Shown: one piece after another, positions 8,930 through 17,973 of the stretch
Numbering within the stretch: position 1 is the first letter of the stretch
Layout: each line of letters begins with the position of its first letter
DNA from: Bacteriovorax sp037444575
GTDB lineage: Bacteria; Bdellovibrionota; Bacteriovoracia; Bacteriovoracales; Bacteriovoracaceae
Reading direction: 5' to 3'
NCBI GenBank assembly: GCA_037444575.1
Contig: JBBIME010000003.1
Span: 248,001 to 312,000 of the forward strand
Length of the DNA: 64,000 nucleotides
The notes under the pieces: generated by a model
Database searches by the model: none
What the model was told of the DNA's origin: nothing
What the model saw: only the letters and a program-made list of their open reading frames with translations
Made by a program: the position numbers and the translations under genes

Positions 8930-9795
8930 TGGATTATTATCTACAAATTCTTTTAATCGTTGGAATTTTTATCATTCTCACTTTGGGATTAAACCTTATT
9001 AATGGTTTTTGCGGACAATTTTCTTTGGGCCATGCTGGCTTCTGGGGAGTTGGTGCCTACGCTAGTGCTGTTTACAGTGTTTATTTTGCTCTCCCAATTT
9101 CAACTCCTCTTAACATGATCATTGCCATTGCTGTTGGATTTATATCTGCTGCACTTTGTGGACTCATCATCGGGGTTCCTTGTCTGCGCCTTCGAGGAGA
9201 CTATCTTGCGATTGCAACACTAGGCTTTGGTGAAATTATAAGAATAGCCATCATGAACACTGAAGCTGTAGGTGGACCTCGTGGATTCACAGATATCCCA
9301 AGATGGGCCAATATCTATTGGGTTTATGCTATAGCAATAATTGTTATTCTTTTTATGCTTAATCTAAAAGGATCAACTCACGGACGAGCGATCATTTCAA
9401 TTCGCGAAGATGAAATTGCCGCTGAAAATATGGGTGTTAACCTTTTTCATTATAAGCTTTTCTCTTTTACTGTTGGCGCTGGAATTGCTGGAATTGCAGG
9501 AGCGCTATTTGCTCACACTCAGCAATACTTAAATCCTAATAACTTTAACTTTATGTGGAGTGTGATTATTTTAGTTATGGTCATCTTAGGAGGCCTTGGG
9601 TCTGTGACTGGATCAGTAGTTGGAGCAGTCATCCTTACCCTCATTCCTGAAATTATGCGGGGAATGGGAGGTCGTGTTTCTGACTGGAGAATGACAATTT
9701 ACGCTCTTCTTCTTATTGTTTTAATGCTCTCACGTCCATCAGGGATTTTTGGCTCACAGGAACTGAAAATATTTAAGAAAAAGGGAGTTGTTTAA
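8929..9795 (+). CDS. livM: Branched-chain amino-acid ABC transporter permease LivM
   Basis: This 288-residue second permease has about eight spans. Family motifs are NLINGFCGQFSLGHAGFWGVGAYASA, RLRGDYLAIATLGFGEIIRI, the coupling loop GRAIISIREDEIAAENMGVN, and ILGGLGSVTGSVVGA. The start is GTG at 8929, sharing a base with the livH stop, with AAGGAG nine bases upstream. Coupled translation with livH is likely. It heterodimerises with LivH in the inner membrane. Confidence 0.95.
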   Translation: MDYYLQILLIVGIFIILTLGLNLINGFCGQFSLGHAGFWGVGAYASAVYSVYFALPISTPLNMIIAIAVGFISAALCGLIIGVPCLRLRGDYLAIATLGFGEIIRIAIMNTEAVGGPRGFTDIPRWANIYWVYAIAIIVILFMLNLKGSTHGRAIISIREDEIAAENMGVNLFHYKLFSFTVGAGIAGIAGALFAHTQQYLNPNNFNFMWSVIILVMVILGGLGSVTGSVVGAVILTLIPEIMRGMGGRVSDWRMTIYALLLIVLMLSRPSGIFGSQELKIFKKKGVV

Positions 9796-9796
9796 T

Positions 9797-10582
9797 ATGA
9801 CTTCACTCCCTCTACTAAAACTAAATAATGTTACAATGAAATTTGGAGGCCTAACTGCTGTCAGTGATGTTTCACTTGATGTGGGTCCACGCGATTTAGT
9901 TGCTGTTATTGGCCCTAATGGCGCAGGAAAAACCACTCTATTTAACACAATCACAGGAATATATACTCCAACGACTGGTTCTGTTTTCTTTAATCAAAAA
10001 AATTTAAAAGGAACGAACTCCAGCGACATTACGAAACTTGGGATCGCCAGAACTTTTCAAAATATTCGTCTTTTTAAAAATCTTACCGTGCTAGATAACA
10101 TTCGCTTAGCTAAGCACACGCGTATTAAATATGGTTTCTGGTCGGGAATTTTAAAAACAAAAGCATACAAAGCAGAAGAAAAAAAGATTGAAGCAGAATG
10201 TATGGAGCTTTTAAAACTTTTTAAACTCGATGATAAATCTGATTTCTTGGCAAAAAATTTATCTTATGGCGCCCAAAGAAAATTAGAAATGGCACGTGCT
10301 CTTGCGACTGAACCAAAACTTCTTTTATTGGATGAACCAGCAGCGGGAATGAATCCAACAGAGACAAAAGAGTTAACTGAACTGATACACTTTATCCGTG
10401 ATCACTTTAATATCGCCGTTATTTTAATTGAACACGACATGAAACTCGTTATGGAAATCGCTGAGAAGATTTTTGTTTTGGATTATGGAAATTTAATTGC
10501 CAATGGATCCCCTACTGAAATTCAAAATAACAAAAAAGTTATTGAGGCGTACTTAGGTGCTGACATTGAAGGTGTAGTATGA
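9797..10582 (+). CDS. livG: Branched-chain amino-acid ABC transporter ATPase LivG
   Basis: This 261-residue ATPase has Walker A GPNGAGKTT (about 38-46), a Q-loop segment ARTFQNIRLFKNLTV, signature LSYGAQRKLEMARAL (the LivG-type divergent signature), Walker B LLLLDEPAAGMNP and switch His in IEHDM. The ATG at 9797 is chosen because GGGAG ends nine bases before it. An in-frame TTG at 9788 abuts that Shine-Dalgarno and is unlikely to be used. It drives import together with LivF. Confidence 0.95.
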   Translation: MTSLPLLKLNNVTMKFGGLTAVSDVSLDVGPRDLVAVIGPNGAGKTTLFNTITGIYTPTTGSVFFNQKNLKGTNSSDITKLGIARTFQNIRLFKNLTVLDNIRLAKHTRIKYGFWSGILKTKAYKAEEKKIEAECMELLKLFKLDDKSDFLAKNLSYGAQRKLEMARALATEPKLLLLDEPAAGMNPTETKELTELIHFIRDHFNIAVILIEHDMKLVMEIAEKIFVLDYGNLIANGSPTEIQNNKKVIEAYLGADIEGVV

Positions 10583-11298
10583 GCTCTTCAAAAATTTTAG
10601 AAATTAAAAACGTTAATACTTACTACGGTGTTATTCACGCCATCAAATCGATAAACCTGGAACTTTTTAAAGGTGAAATCGTAACTCTTTTGGGTTCTAA
10701 TGGTGCTGGAAAAACAACTACACTCCATACAATATCGGGTCTACTGCAAGCAAGCTCGGGAGAGATTCTTTTTGAAGGGACTCCCATTCACAGATTGCCT
10801 GCTCATAAGATAACGGCCTTGGGCCTTGCCCAATCTCCAGAAGGTCGACAAGTTTTTGCCAACATGACAATTCTAGAAAATTTAGAGATGGGAGCATATC
10901 TTAGATCTGACAAAGACGAAATCAATGCCGATCTTGAATTTGTTTACTCCCTTTTTCCAAAACTAAAAGAGAGAAAGAATCAACTTGCTCAAACTCTATC
11001 TGGTGGTGAGCAACAGATGCTTGCCATCGCTCGCGCCTATATGAGTAAACCAAACTTGCTCTTACTAGACGAGCCATCTTTAGGGATTGCACCAATATTA
11101 GTCAGCTCAATTTTTAAAGCGATTAAAGAAATCAACCAACGTGGGATGACTATTCTTTTAGTTGAACAAAATGCCTACATTGCTCTTAGCATTTCAAATC
11201 GTGCTTACGTTCTCACTAACGGTGAAATTTCTCTGCAAGGAAACGCTCACGATCTTCTAAACAATGACGAAATAAAAAAAGCCTACCTAGGCCATTAA
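10579..11298 (+). CDS. livF: Branched-chain amino-acid ABC transporter ATPase LivF
   Basis: This 239-residue second ATPase overlaps livG by 4 nt (ATGA). Walker A is GSNGAGKTT (about 39-47), the family segment is LAQSPEGRQVFANMTILENL, the signature is LSGGEQQMLAIARA, Walker B is LLLLDEPSLGIAP, and the His switch is replaced by the LivF-typical VEQNA. It completes a full livKHMGF operon. No Leu/Val metabolic genes follow; elbB comes next after 17 nt. Confidence 0.95.
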   Translation: MSSSKILEIKNVNTYYGVIHAIKSINLELFKGEIVTLLGSNGAGKTTTLHTISGLLQASSGEILFEGTPIHRLPAHKITALGLAQSPEGRQVFANMTILENLEMGAYLRSDKDEINADLEFVYSLFPKLKERKNQLAQTLSGGEQQMLAIARAYMSKPNLLLLDEPSLGIAPILVSSIFKAIKEINQRGMTILLVEQNAYIALSISNRAYVLTNGEISLQGNAHDLLNNDEIKKAYLGH

Positions 11299-11315
11299 GA
11301 TTTAAAGAGCAGACA

Positions 11316-11981
11316 ATGAACAATAAGAATAAAAAAATTGCTGTTATTCTCTGTGGATCTGGATACAAAGACGGAAGTGAGATTAGAGAAAGTGTTTTAA
11401 CATTACTTGCTCTTTCTGAAGAAGGTGCGAGTGTACAATGTTTTGCTCCAGATGATTTGCAGTTTGATGTTGTTAATTGTCTCACGGGAGACACTATAAA
11501 AGGTGAAACTCGAAATATGTTGGTCGAATCGGCCCGTATTGCCAGAGCAAATGTTCTTCCAATCCAGAAGCTTAATGCCTCTGAGTTTGATGGCATTATC
11601 TTGCCGGGAGGATTTGGAGCGGCAAAAAACTTGTGCGACTTTGCTTTTAAAGGAAGTGAAGGATCTGTTCGCCCTGATCTGATGTCAGTGCTAAAAGATT
11701 TCCACACTCACAAAAAACCAATCGGTGCCATTTGTATCGCGCCTGCCATTATCGCTCTCGCTTTTAAAGGAGAAGGACTCTCTTTAACTCTTGGAGAAGA
11801 AAGTGATGCGGCCGAAATCATTAAACTTGGTCACAACCATATCGTATGCCCAGCATCTGAATGCGTGATTGATCGCCCTCATAAAATTGTATGTACGCCT
11901 GCTTATATGTACGATAATGCCTCTCTGGCAGATATTTTTAAGGGTATTAAATCTTTAACAAGAGAAATTCTCGCATTTTAG
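11316..11981 (+). CDS. elbB: Isoprenoid biosynthesis glyoxalase ElbB
   Basis: This 221-residue DJ-1/PfpI-superfamily protein of the ElbB branch shows AVILCGSGYKDGSEIRESV at the N-terminus, LPGGFGAAKNLCDFAFKG (about 93-110) and the nucleophile elbow GAICIAPAIIA with its Cys. E. coli ElbB has glyoxalase activity and was linked genetically to isoprenoid output, but its physiological role remains unsettled. It lies 17 nt after livF on the same strand and may be read through from the liv operon. Confidence 0.9.
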   Translation: MNNKNKKIAVILCGSGYKDGSEIRESVLTLLALSEEGASVQCFAPDDLQFDVVNCLTGDTIKGETRNMLVESARIARANVLPIQKLNASEFDGIILPGGFGAAKNLCDFAFKGSEGSVRPDLMSVLKDFHTHKKPIGAICIAPAIIALAFKGEGLSLTLGEESDAAEIIKLGHNHIVCPASECVIDRPHKIVCTPAYMYDNASLADIFKGIKSLTREILAF

Positions 11982-12004
11982 ACAGAAAACACAAGGGATA
12001 GATC

Positions 12005-12964
12005 ATGGATCAATTACTTTCAAGAACAGATTTTTTCTCTCGTGAAGTTCTTTTTGTTTTAGGTGGCATCTATCTTCTTATTACGATTCTCACAATAATT
12101 TTTTACAGTGTGAAGATTACAAAAGGTGAATCAAAACTGATTAATGAACTTATTGAACGCACTCGTTCCTGGTGGGTCATTCTTCTATTGTTTACATTTG
12201 TCATTTTTATAAATAGAGAAATTGCAACAGTTGGAATTGCTCTTCTTTCTCTCATCGCTTTTAGAGAATTGAGTTCAAACCTTAATTTAAGGGCCTCTGA
12301 TCGCCGAACGCTTTTATGGTGTTATGTTGCTATTCCTTTTCAATTCATGGCCGCTTACACTCAATATTTTGATTTCTTCGTGCTCTTTATTCCTGTGATC
12401 ATGTATATCTTTTTAACTTTTAGAACAGTCGCTAAAGGTGAAATTGAAAACATTACAAGATCCTTGGGGGCCATTCACTGGACAATAATGCTCACTGTTT
12501 TTAGCTTCTCTCACCTTGCCTACATTCTTTCTTTACCGCCACGGGAGGGATTCACCGCTGGTAACGGGGGAATGATTCTTTTTATTGTGCTTATAACTGA
12601 ACTCAATGATATTTTTCAATTTACGTCTGGAAAGTTATTTGGAAAAAATAAAATTATACCAACAGTTAGTCCCAATAAAACAGTTGAAGGCTTCTTAGGT
12701 GGTATGGTTCTTACGACTCTAACAGCTTATGGACTAAGATTTTTACTCCCAATAAACGCTGATAAAACCATTATCCTCACAATACTTTTATGTATTGTTG
12801 GTTTTGGAGGTGACATCACTCTTTCCGCTGTTAAGCGTGAGCATAAAATAAAAGACATGGGCACAAGCATTCCAGGTCACGGTGGAATGATGGATCGCCT
12901 TGATAGTTTAGCATTTACTTCTGTCAGCTTTTTTTATCTTATCCGTTACTGGTGCTACAAATGA
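12005..12964 (+). CDS. cdsA: Phosphatidate cytidylyltransferase
   Basis: This 319-residue multi-span membrane enzyme makes CDP-diacylglycerol from phosphatidate and CTP. The CDP-diglyceride synthase signature is at the C-terminal end: SPNKTVEGFLGGM (about 220-232), FGGDITLSAVKREHKIKDMG and IPGHGGMMDRLDSL (about 288-301). The N-terminal third is predicted to hold several spans. The SD-like GGGATAG lies before the ATG. It overlaps plsC by 4 nt, which joins phosphatidate synthesis and use in one transcript. Confidence 0.92.
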   Translation: MDQLLSRTDFFSREVLFVLGGIYLLITILTIIFYSVKITKGESKLINELIERTRSWWVILLLFTFVIFINREIATVGIALLSLIAFRELSSNLNLRASDRRTLLWCYVAIPFQFMAAYTQYFDFFVLFIPVIMYIFLTFRTVAKGEIENITRSLGAIHWTIMLTVFSFSHLAYILSLPPREGFTAGNGGMILFIVLITELNDIFQFTSGKLFGKNKIIPTVSPNKTVEGFLGGMVLTTLTAYGLRFLLPINADKTIILTILLCIVGFGGDITLSAVKREHKIKDMGTSIPGHGGMMDRLDSLAFTSVSFFYLIRYWCYK

Positions 12965-13611
12965 ATGACAACTTAAAGCTTATTCAAAAACCTGTTCATT
13001 TTTTAATCTATCGAATTTTTCTTAAAAATTTCCTGCGCATTATTTTTGGAGTTTCCTACAAAAATGCTGCTAAATTTGATGGACTGGAACAATTTATCAT
13101 CGTTGCCAATCACAATAGCCACCTAGATACAGTTTCAGTTCTTGCTGCTCTTCCTTCATCAATGCTTACCAAAGTTCACCCTGTAGCGGCCGGTGATTAT
13201 TTTGGAAAAAATAAGTTTACGCAATTTTCCACGGAATTTTTTGTAAATACACTCCTCATTTCTCGCAACAAAGAAAAAGAAAAAAACAATGCTCTCCTTG
13301 ATATGAATCAACTCTTACAAGAAGGCCAATCTCTTTTAATTTTTCCGGAAGGTTCTCGCGGAGAGGCCGAAGTTCTTCAAGATTTCAAGCATGGTGTCTC
13401 TATTTTATTAAAGAAAAATCCTACAATTCCTTTTATACCTATTTTTTTGAAAGGTATGGGAAAAGCTCTTCCCAAGGGAGATCCTTTCCTTATTCCCACT
13501 GAATGTCAGGTGCGAATTGGGGACCCAGTATGGATAGAAGATATACAAAATAAAGAAATTCCAGAAATCACAGAGATCATAAAGCAGCATATTTTAAATC
13601 TGCAGAACTAA
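12961..13611 (+). CDS. plsC: 1-acyl-sn-glycerol-3-phosphate acyltransferase family protein
   Basis: This 216-residue acyltransferase has the PlsC motif I VANHNSHLDTVSVL (His and Asp separated by four residues, about 44-57) and motif III LLIFPEGSRGEAE (about 118-130). It most likely acylates lysophosphatidate to phosphatidate, the substrate of CdsA encoded just upstream. The ATG at 12961 overlaps the cdsA stop (ATGA). An in-frame GTG at 12952 exists, but the coupled ATG is preferred. A related acyltransferase acting on another lysophospholipid is possible. Confidence 0.85.
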   Translation: MNDNLKLIQKPVHFLIYRIFLKNFLRIIFGVSYKNAAKFDGLEQFIIVANHNSHLDTVSVLAALPSSMLTKVHPVAAGDYFGKNKFTQFSTEFFVNTLLISRNKEKEKNNALLDMNQLLQEGQSLLIFPEGSRGEAEVLQDFKHGVSILLKKNPTIPFIPIFLKGMGKALPKGDPFLIPTECQVRIGDPVWIEDIQNKEIPEITEIIKQHILNLQN

Positions 13612-13620
13612 GAGGTTGCG

Positions 13621-13974
13621 ATGTCTCAAACTATTCCTATTATTATTAATTTATTGGCAGCAGTTATTGGGGCCATAGGACAATATTGCTACAAGATAGG
13701 CGCGCAAAAATTAAAGGTTGTCCCTATTCATCAAAACTGGCAAGTCATAATCGGTGCAATTCTTTTCACTGTGGTTATGGTTATGATTCTTTGGGCCTTT
13801 AAATTAGGTGGAAAATTATCAACGACCTTTCCAGCTTATGCGACAACGTTTGTCTGGGGAACCATTATAGGTGTTTTTTTAGACAATGAATCTTTTAATT
13901 GGATTCAAGGAATAGGAATTGTATTTGTCGTTTTAGGTATCTCTTTAGTGGCCGTTTTTAGTCGATCTATTTAA
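13621..13974 (+). CDS. Small EamA/DMT-type membrane protein (SMR-like, four spans)
   Basis: This 117-residue protein has four predicted spans, comparable to half-size EamA transporters such as ArnE/ArnF or EmrE-type proteins. It starts with a helix containing LLAAVIGAIGQYCYKIGAQKL and ends with QGIGIVFVVLGISLVAVFS. Half-size members act as dimers moving lipids or cationic compounds. The substrate is unknown; the cdsA-plsC context hints at a lipid intermediate but is weak evidence. SD GAGG precedes the ATG. Confidence 0.65.
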   Translation: MSQTIPIIINLLAAVIGAIGQYCYKIGAQKLKVVPIHQNWQVIIGAILFTVVMVMILWAFKLGGKLSTTFPAYATTFVWGTIIGVFLDNESFNWIQGIGIVFVVLGISLVAVFSRSI

Positions 13975-13986
13975 TTGCGAGTGGTT

Positions 13987-14556
13987 ATGAAAAAATCTTT
14001 TACACTTCTACTAATATCCTTGCTGAGCAATTTATTGCTAGGATGTAATTTCTTTCATAAGACAAAAAAAATTGAAATTGCTCTAGGATCCGTGATCAAA
14101 AAAAGCCGAGACCAGAGCGGACATGAACATATTTTTGTACTCGATCAATCAATTCCCGCCCTTGGTGAAGCATGGAGAGATGAAAGTGGAATGATCTGGG
14201 GAGACATTCTCAAAAATACTGATCAATCAATTCGCTACCTCAATCACGAAGAGGCTACTGTTGCTTGTAAAAAAATTGGTGCCATATTACCAACAGAGAG
14301 CGACTTCACACGGCTTCGAATATACATGGGCGCGCAATCGGATCTTTATGAAGGTTATACTCCCCAAGTTTTGCCGAATCTTTATAGGAAACAAGGAGAA
14401 AAGATTCTTAGCAATTTTTTCTGGGCATCGACTACAGATTGGCTTCACTACCATCTCGCCTATATCTTCGGAGGTAAACTCGGAGGATTTGGAATCGTAA
14501 ATCGACTCTTTGCTGACGACTTCGCAAGCGCTAGATGTGTCGTACTAAAAAACTAG
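13987..14556 (+). CDS. Lipoprotein with a DUF1566/Lcl-like C-terminal pattern
   Basis: This 189-residue protein begins at ATG 13987 (KKSFTLLL), since the upstream TTG/GTG codons would disturb a clean lipoprotein signal. The lipobox is LLGC (Cys22 or so), so it is lipid-anchored. The remainder contains YLNHEEATVACKKIGAILPTESDF, NFFWASTTDW and SARCVV, which together resemble the domain found in DUF1566/Lcl-type proteins (CxxLGGxxLPTxxE, WSST, xRCV). Function is unknown. It probably shares a transcript with the preceding small transporter. Confidence 0.5.
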   Translation: MKKSFTLLLISLLSNLLLGCNFFHKTKKIEIALGSVIKKSRDQSGHEHIFVLDQSIPALGEAWRDESGMIWGDILKNTDQSIRYLNHEEATVACKKIGAILPTESDFTRLRIYMGAQSDLYEGYTPQVLPNLYRKQGEKILSNFFWASTTDWLHYHLAYIFGGKLGGFGIVNRLFADDFASARCVVLKN

Positions 14557-14560
14557 AAGA

Positions 14561-15133
14561 CTAGTATGTTTTCGGTAAGAAAAATCCCCAGTACCAAGTG
14601 TAAATCCCGATCCAATAAAGTAAAATAATTAAGCTGAGCGAGCGATTAATTTTCTTCTCATTAAATTTTTTCATAAGAAAAAACTTAAGAACAAGAACAA
14701 CGATTGGCGAAATAGCGATTCTCTCGATTCTGGCAATTGGTGTCCATAAGAGTAAATCTGAAAGTGAGATACCTTGCTTGAAGGCCTCTAAAATGTAAAA
14801 GCGATAAGGTATTCCTGAATTAGGTCCTAGGATAAGCCCCTTAGCACCCTCTGCCTTAAGGTGTCCTGAAGCAACCTCTAACATCTTTGGATAAAATCCG
14901 GGAAGTGATTGCCATAATTGAATGATTTTTGATTGAGCTGATGGAAAAAATGAAAAAAGACCAAAAAGAATTACGGCCGCCAGCATCGCACCTACAATTG
15001 TAGCGACAGTACTTATTAAAGCTGATTTCCACCCTCGTAGAGCAAAAAGAGAAAGGGCGATATCTGGAATGATAAAAAACCAAGTTCCTTCAGAAAGTCC
15101 CCAAATAAATCCAACCAACAAAGCTGCGATCAT
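14561..15133 (-). CDS. Polytopic membrane protein of unknown function
   Basis: This 190-residue protein has about five to six membrane spans. Conserved-looking features include GFIWGLSEGTWFFIIPDIALS at the N-terminus and LILGPNSGIPYRFYILEAF mid-chain. The helix pattern recalls small VTT/DedA-like proteins, but I cannot assign it to that family with confidence. AAGGATAGG precedes the ATG at 15133. It is divergent from the gene at 15178. Confidence 0.5.
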   Translation of the reverse strand: MIAALLVGFIWGLSEGTWFFIIPDIALSLFALRGWKSALISTVATIVGAMLAAVILFGLFSFFPSAQSKIIQLWQSLPGFYPKMLEVASGHLKAEGAKGLILGPNSGIPYRFYILEAFKQGISLSDLLLWTPIARIERIAISPIVVLVLKFFLMKKFNEKKINRSLSLIILLYWIGIYTWYWGFFLPKTY

Positions 15134-15165
15134 TGCCTATCCTTTTTGAAAATTAAATCTTCTTA

Positions 15166-15177
15166 TATAATACTCTA
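15166..15177 (+). promoter_or_regulatory. Putative promoter -10 immediately before an ATG (leaderless candidate)
   Basis: TATAAT at 15166-15171 ends six bases before the ATG at 15178 and no purine-rich Shine-Dalgarno is present. A T-rich TTTTTG lies 17 nt upstream of the hexamer. Transcription from this -10 would start at or within a base of the ATG. Confidence 0.45.
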
Positions 15178-15675
15178 ATGATTTATTGCATTTTAGCCAA
15201 GATTTCAGCAACATTTCTGGGATCTTTTCTTTACGTCTCAAAGTTAATTGATGCTCCTCTTGTCAATTCATTCTTTATTGGCGTTCTACCAATTTGGCTT
15301 GAAGTACTCACTTCTTTTCTGACGAAAGTTGAACCTTCTAGAGAAACACGTTTAAATTTTAAAATTCTTGATAATGTTGTGGATGGAATTACCTTTATTA
15401 TAACTCCAGCAATTTGGTATTCGCTTGTCCAAGGTCTGGATGTCGCAATTATCATTTTTATTCTTGCAGGTCTTTGGCGATTAATTAAATTTGTTAAAAA
15501 TGGCCTCACTGAAAATTGTTTTATTGGTCTTCCCGTTACATTCACAGGCTACGTTTGGCCTTTGTTAATTCTAATGAGCAAAATTCCCTATCACAATTTA
15601 TTATTAATCATCTTGGCCTGGGCCATGAATAGCAAACACATAAGAATCAAAGCAACTAATTATGAAATCACTTAA
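15178..15675 (+). CDS. Membrane protein, degenerate CDP-alcohol phosphatidyltransferase-like
   Basis: This 165-residue protein has about four to five membrane spans. The segment FKILDNVVDGITFIITP matches the second half of the CDP-alcohol phosphatidyltransferase motif (GxxLDxxxDxxxFxxxP). The first half (DGxxAR), which binds the CDP moiety, is not visible in the preceding LEVLTSFLTKVEPSRETRL. It may therefore be a degenerate or divergent member. It overlaps the following PaaK-type ligase gene by 14 nt, so the two are probably functionally linked. Confidence 0.4.
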   Translation: MIYCILAKISATFLGSFLYVSKLIDAPLVNSFFIGVLPIWLEVLTSFLTKVEPSRETRLNFKILDNVVDGITFIITPAIWYSLVQGLDVAIIIFILAGLWRLIKFVKNGLTENCFIGLPVTFTGYVWPLLILMSKIPYHNLLLIILAWAMNSKHIRIKATNYEIT

Positions 15676-16969
15676 ATTTAAAGAAATTATTCAGCTGGCC
15701 TCGCAATTTTTAACTCAGCTTTATAGCATGGAGAAACGACCTTATTGGAGTCGTGAAAAAATTCAGAGCTATCAACTGAATCATCTAAAACTGCAATTAC
15801 AAATCGCTCGCAATTATGTTTCTATGTATAAAGGAAAAAATCTTCCCGATCCCAGTGAAATTCAAAGTCTTGCTGATTGGAGAAAAATTCCAATCTTAAC
15901 CAAGGATGAACTTCTCTCATTTGACCCCAAAGACCGTATCAATTCTCAATATGATCTTGATGATCTCATCGTATCAAAAAGTAGCGGAAGCACAGGAAAA
16001 GCTTTAGATGTTTATTATGATTTGGGTAGTTTCAATCTTTTTATTTTGGCAGGCCTTAGACTTTACAAAATGGCATTTAACTACAGGCCTTGGCACCGAC
16101 AAACTTATATTTACACCAGTCCTTATCCCTTAAATTCTTTACTGGGAGCTTACCCTCTCGAATTTATTTCCACTCTCAATCCAATTGAAGATACCATCGA
16201 AAAACTAAGAAGAAATCCTCCCGATCTACTTGTCTGCTATCCCAGTCACCTTCGATCTATCGCCGATAAGATGACTCCGAATGATTTTAAAATCATCAGG
16301 CCAAAGGTTATAAATGTGAATTCGGAAATGAGCACGCCTTCTGAGAGAGAATATTTAGGGAAATTATTTGGAAGCTTTGTCTTTGATGATTACTCTAGCG
16401 AAGAACTGACTCGTATCGCTTCTCAATGCCGTCATCACTCTTATCATCTTTTTGACGATATAAACTATATAGAAATTGTAGATGATTCTGGAAATACGGT
16501 TCCTGATGGGGTGATTGGAAATATAGTTGGAACTAATTTGCATAATAAAGGAATGCCATTACTTCGTTACATGCAAGGTGACCGAGGTTCAATGAGTTCA
16601 AGAAAATGTGAATGCGGAAGAAATTTTCGAATTTTAGAAACACTTGAAGGAAGAAAAAATGATGCCTTCCCACTCGCCAATGGTGAAACACTAAGCTCTG
16701 GCTATCTTCTTGATTTAACCTATGGTGTATTTTTAAATTACCCTGGATGTGTAAGTGCTTTTTGCCTGATTCAAGAGACCCTCAATGATTGGATTTTAGA
16801 AATGGTTGCAGGAGAAAAATGGGTAGAAGGCCTGGAAAAAACTATCGCAAGTGAACTCAAGCAAGACTTAAAAAGAGATCAAATTAAAATTAAAACTCGT
16901 CTGGTTAGTGACGTCACCAAAACAAAAAGCGGCAAGGCCAACCCGATCATTTCTAAAGTAAAAAGATAG
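15662..16969 (+). CDS. PaaK/CapK-type adenylate-forming ligase
   Basis: This 435-residue protein resembles phenylacetate-CoA ligase and CapK-like proteins. It has the phosphate-binding loop SKSSGSTGKALDVYYD (about 103-118), the FDDYSSEELTRIASQC segment (A5-like, about 241-256), the GMPLLRYMQGDRG motif (A7-like) followed by a CECG cysteine pair, and KTKSGKANPI near the C-terminus containing the expected catalytic Lys. It should activate a carboxylic acid as an acyl-adenylate; the acceptor (CoA or other) is unknown. CapK-type relatives occur in polysaccharide or lipid clusters. No phenylacetate genes are nearby. Confidence 0.75.
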   Translation: MKSLKFKEIIQLASQFLTQLYSMEKRPYWSREKIQSYQLNHLKLQLQIARNYVSMYKGKNLPDPSEIQSLADWRKIPILTKDELLSFDPKDRINSQYDLDDLIVSKSSGSTGKALDVYYDLGSFNLFILAGLRLYKMAFNYRPWHRQTYIYTSPYPLNSLLGAYPLEFISTLNPIEDTIEKLRRNPPDLLVCYPSHLRSIADKMTPNDFKIIRPKVINVNSEMSTPSEREYLGKLFGSFVFDDYSSEELTRIASQCRHHSYHLFDDINYIEIVDDSGNTVPDGVIGNIVGTNLHNKGMPLLRYMQGDRGSMSSRKCECGRNFRILETLEGRKNDAFPLANGETLSSGYLLDLTYGVFLNYPGCVSAFCLIQETLNDWILEMVAGEKWVEGLEKTIASELKQDLKRDQIKIKTRLVSDVTKTKSGKANPIISKVKR

Positions 16970-17062
16970 TGAGCTGATCTAATTCTGAAATTTTTACACC
17001 CCCTTATAATAGAGGAACAATATAGTGGTACTCTGATGCTATCTAAAACCACAGGATAAAGC

Positions 17063-17869
17063 ATGTACTTAGGATATAGCGGTGAATATGAATTTCATTC
17101 GCTGGAATTAAAAAAAACGAATCCAGAAGAGATCACCTCGATCATTGAGGCCTGTAAACATGTTGAATCCCGAGTCTGGGAAGCCAGTGAAAAATTTGAG
17201 GACTATCTAAAAAAGCAATCGGCCCTTTTTTATGTAAAACATAAAAATGATATCGTGGCGTTCGCCCTGTTTGATGTCTCCGTTAAGGAAAAATCTCTTA
17301 TTGTTGCGGCCAATGAATGCATGATTTTGCCAGAACACCATGGAAAGGGATTGCCCAATATTTTTGCCTCTATCATGGTCTCTCATATCCGTTTTGATCG
17401 ACGCCACAGAGAAGAGAAACGATATTATGATAAAGTTATATTCTTGTCTCTGACAGTCAATTTTAAACTGATGTCTGCCTTTAAACGCTATAGCTTCCTC
17501 ACCCTTTCAAATTCTTTTTCTCCTTGCAGTGAGATCAGTGAGATTGCTCACGACTATTTAAAAAAAGAAAATATTTCGCCCTTAGAAAATGGAGACCCAT
17601 TTTTTGCGAAAGGGGCCTTCCCTAAATCTCTCAGAGAAGCTCCGCATATGAGCATTCCTTCTTTTGTCCCTCAGAGTTTTGACTTAAAACGAGGTGATGG
17701 TTTTCTCTATGTATGCAAAATCAACAATTTTCTTCTCCTTGCTTTATGCGCTTGGTTTATTCAATACAAATCTAATTTTAAGTTTCACTCTGAGGTAAAA
17801 AAGCGTTTTGTTTTTAAAAGAAGAAAAGAGGCCACAAGTGTTATTTACAGTGACAAACTAGATTTCTAG
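17063..17869 (+). CDS. GNAT-fold acyltransferase-like protein
   Basis: This 268-residue protein has a region (about 55-150) with the layout of an N-acetyltransferase domain: a strand ending IVAFALFDVSV, a strand ending NECMILPEHHGKGLPNIFASIM (the HGKGL segment resembles the acyl-CoA pyrophosphate loop Q/RxxGxG/A) and a following helix. A hydrophobic segment (about 222-240) may be a membrane contact. Substrate is unknown. It follows the PaaK-type ligase on the same strand after 93 nt, so an activated-acyl role in the same pathway is conceivable. The ATG is preceded by AGGA. Confidence 0.5.
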   Translation: MYLGYSGEYEFHSLELKKTNPEEITSIIEACKHVESRVWEASEKFEDYLKKQSALFYVKHKNDIVAFALFDVSVKEKSLIVAANECMILPEHHGKGLPNIFASIMVSHIRFDRRHREEKRYYDKVIFLSLTVNFKLMSAFKRYSFLTLSNSFSPCSEISEIAHDYLKKENISPLENGDPFFAKGAFPKSLREAPHMSIPSFVPQSFDLKRGDGFLYVCKINNFLLLALCAWFIQYKSNFKFHSEVKKRFVFKRRKEATSVIYSDKLDF

Positions 17870-17973
17870 GGCCAAACAAAGGCTACTTGCATCGCACAAG
17901 TTTGACTGATTCATGTTTTCAACTACCACTAAATCCACTATTATGTAGCGTAAATTACTTAAGGGGATCTCGC

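Noticed and set aside
17005..17010. TATAAT before the GNAT-like gene as a promoter
   Set aside because: No acceptable -35 at 16-18 nt and no extended -10, so it was left out as a feature.
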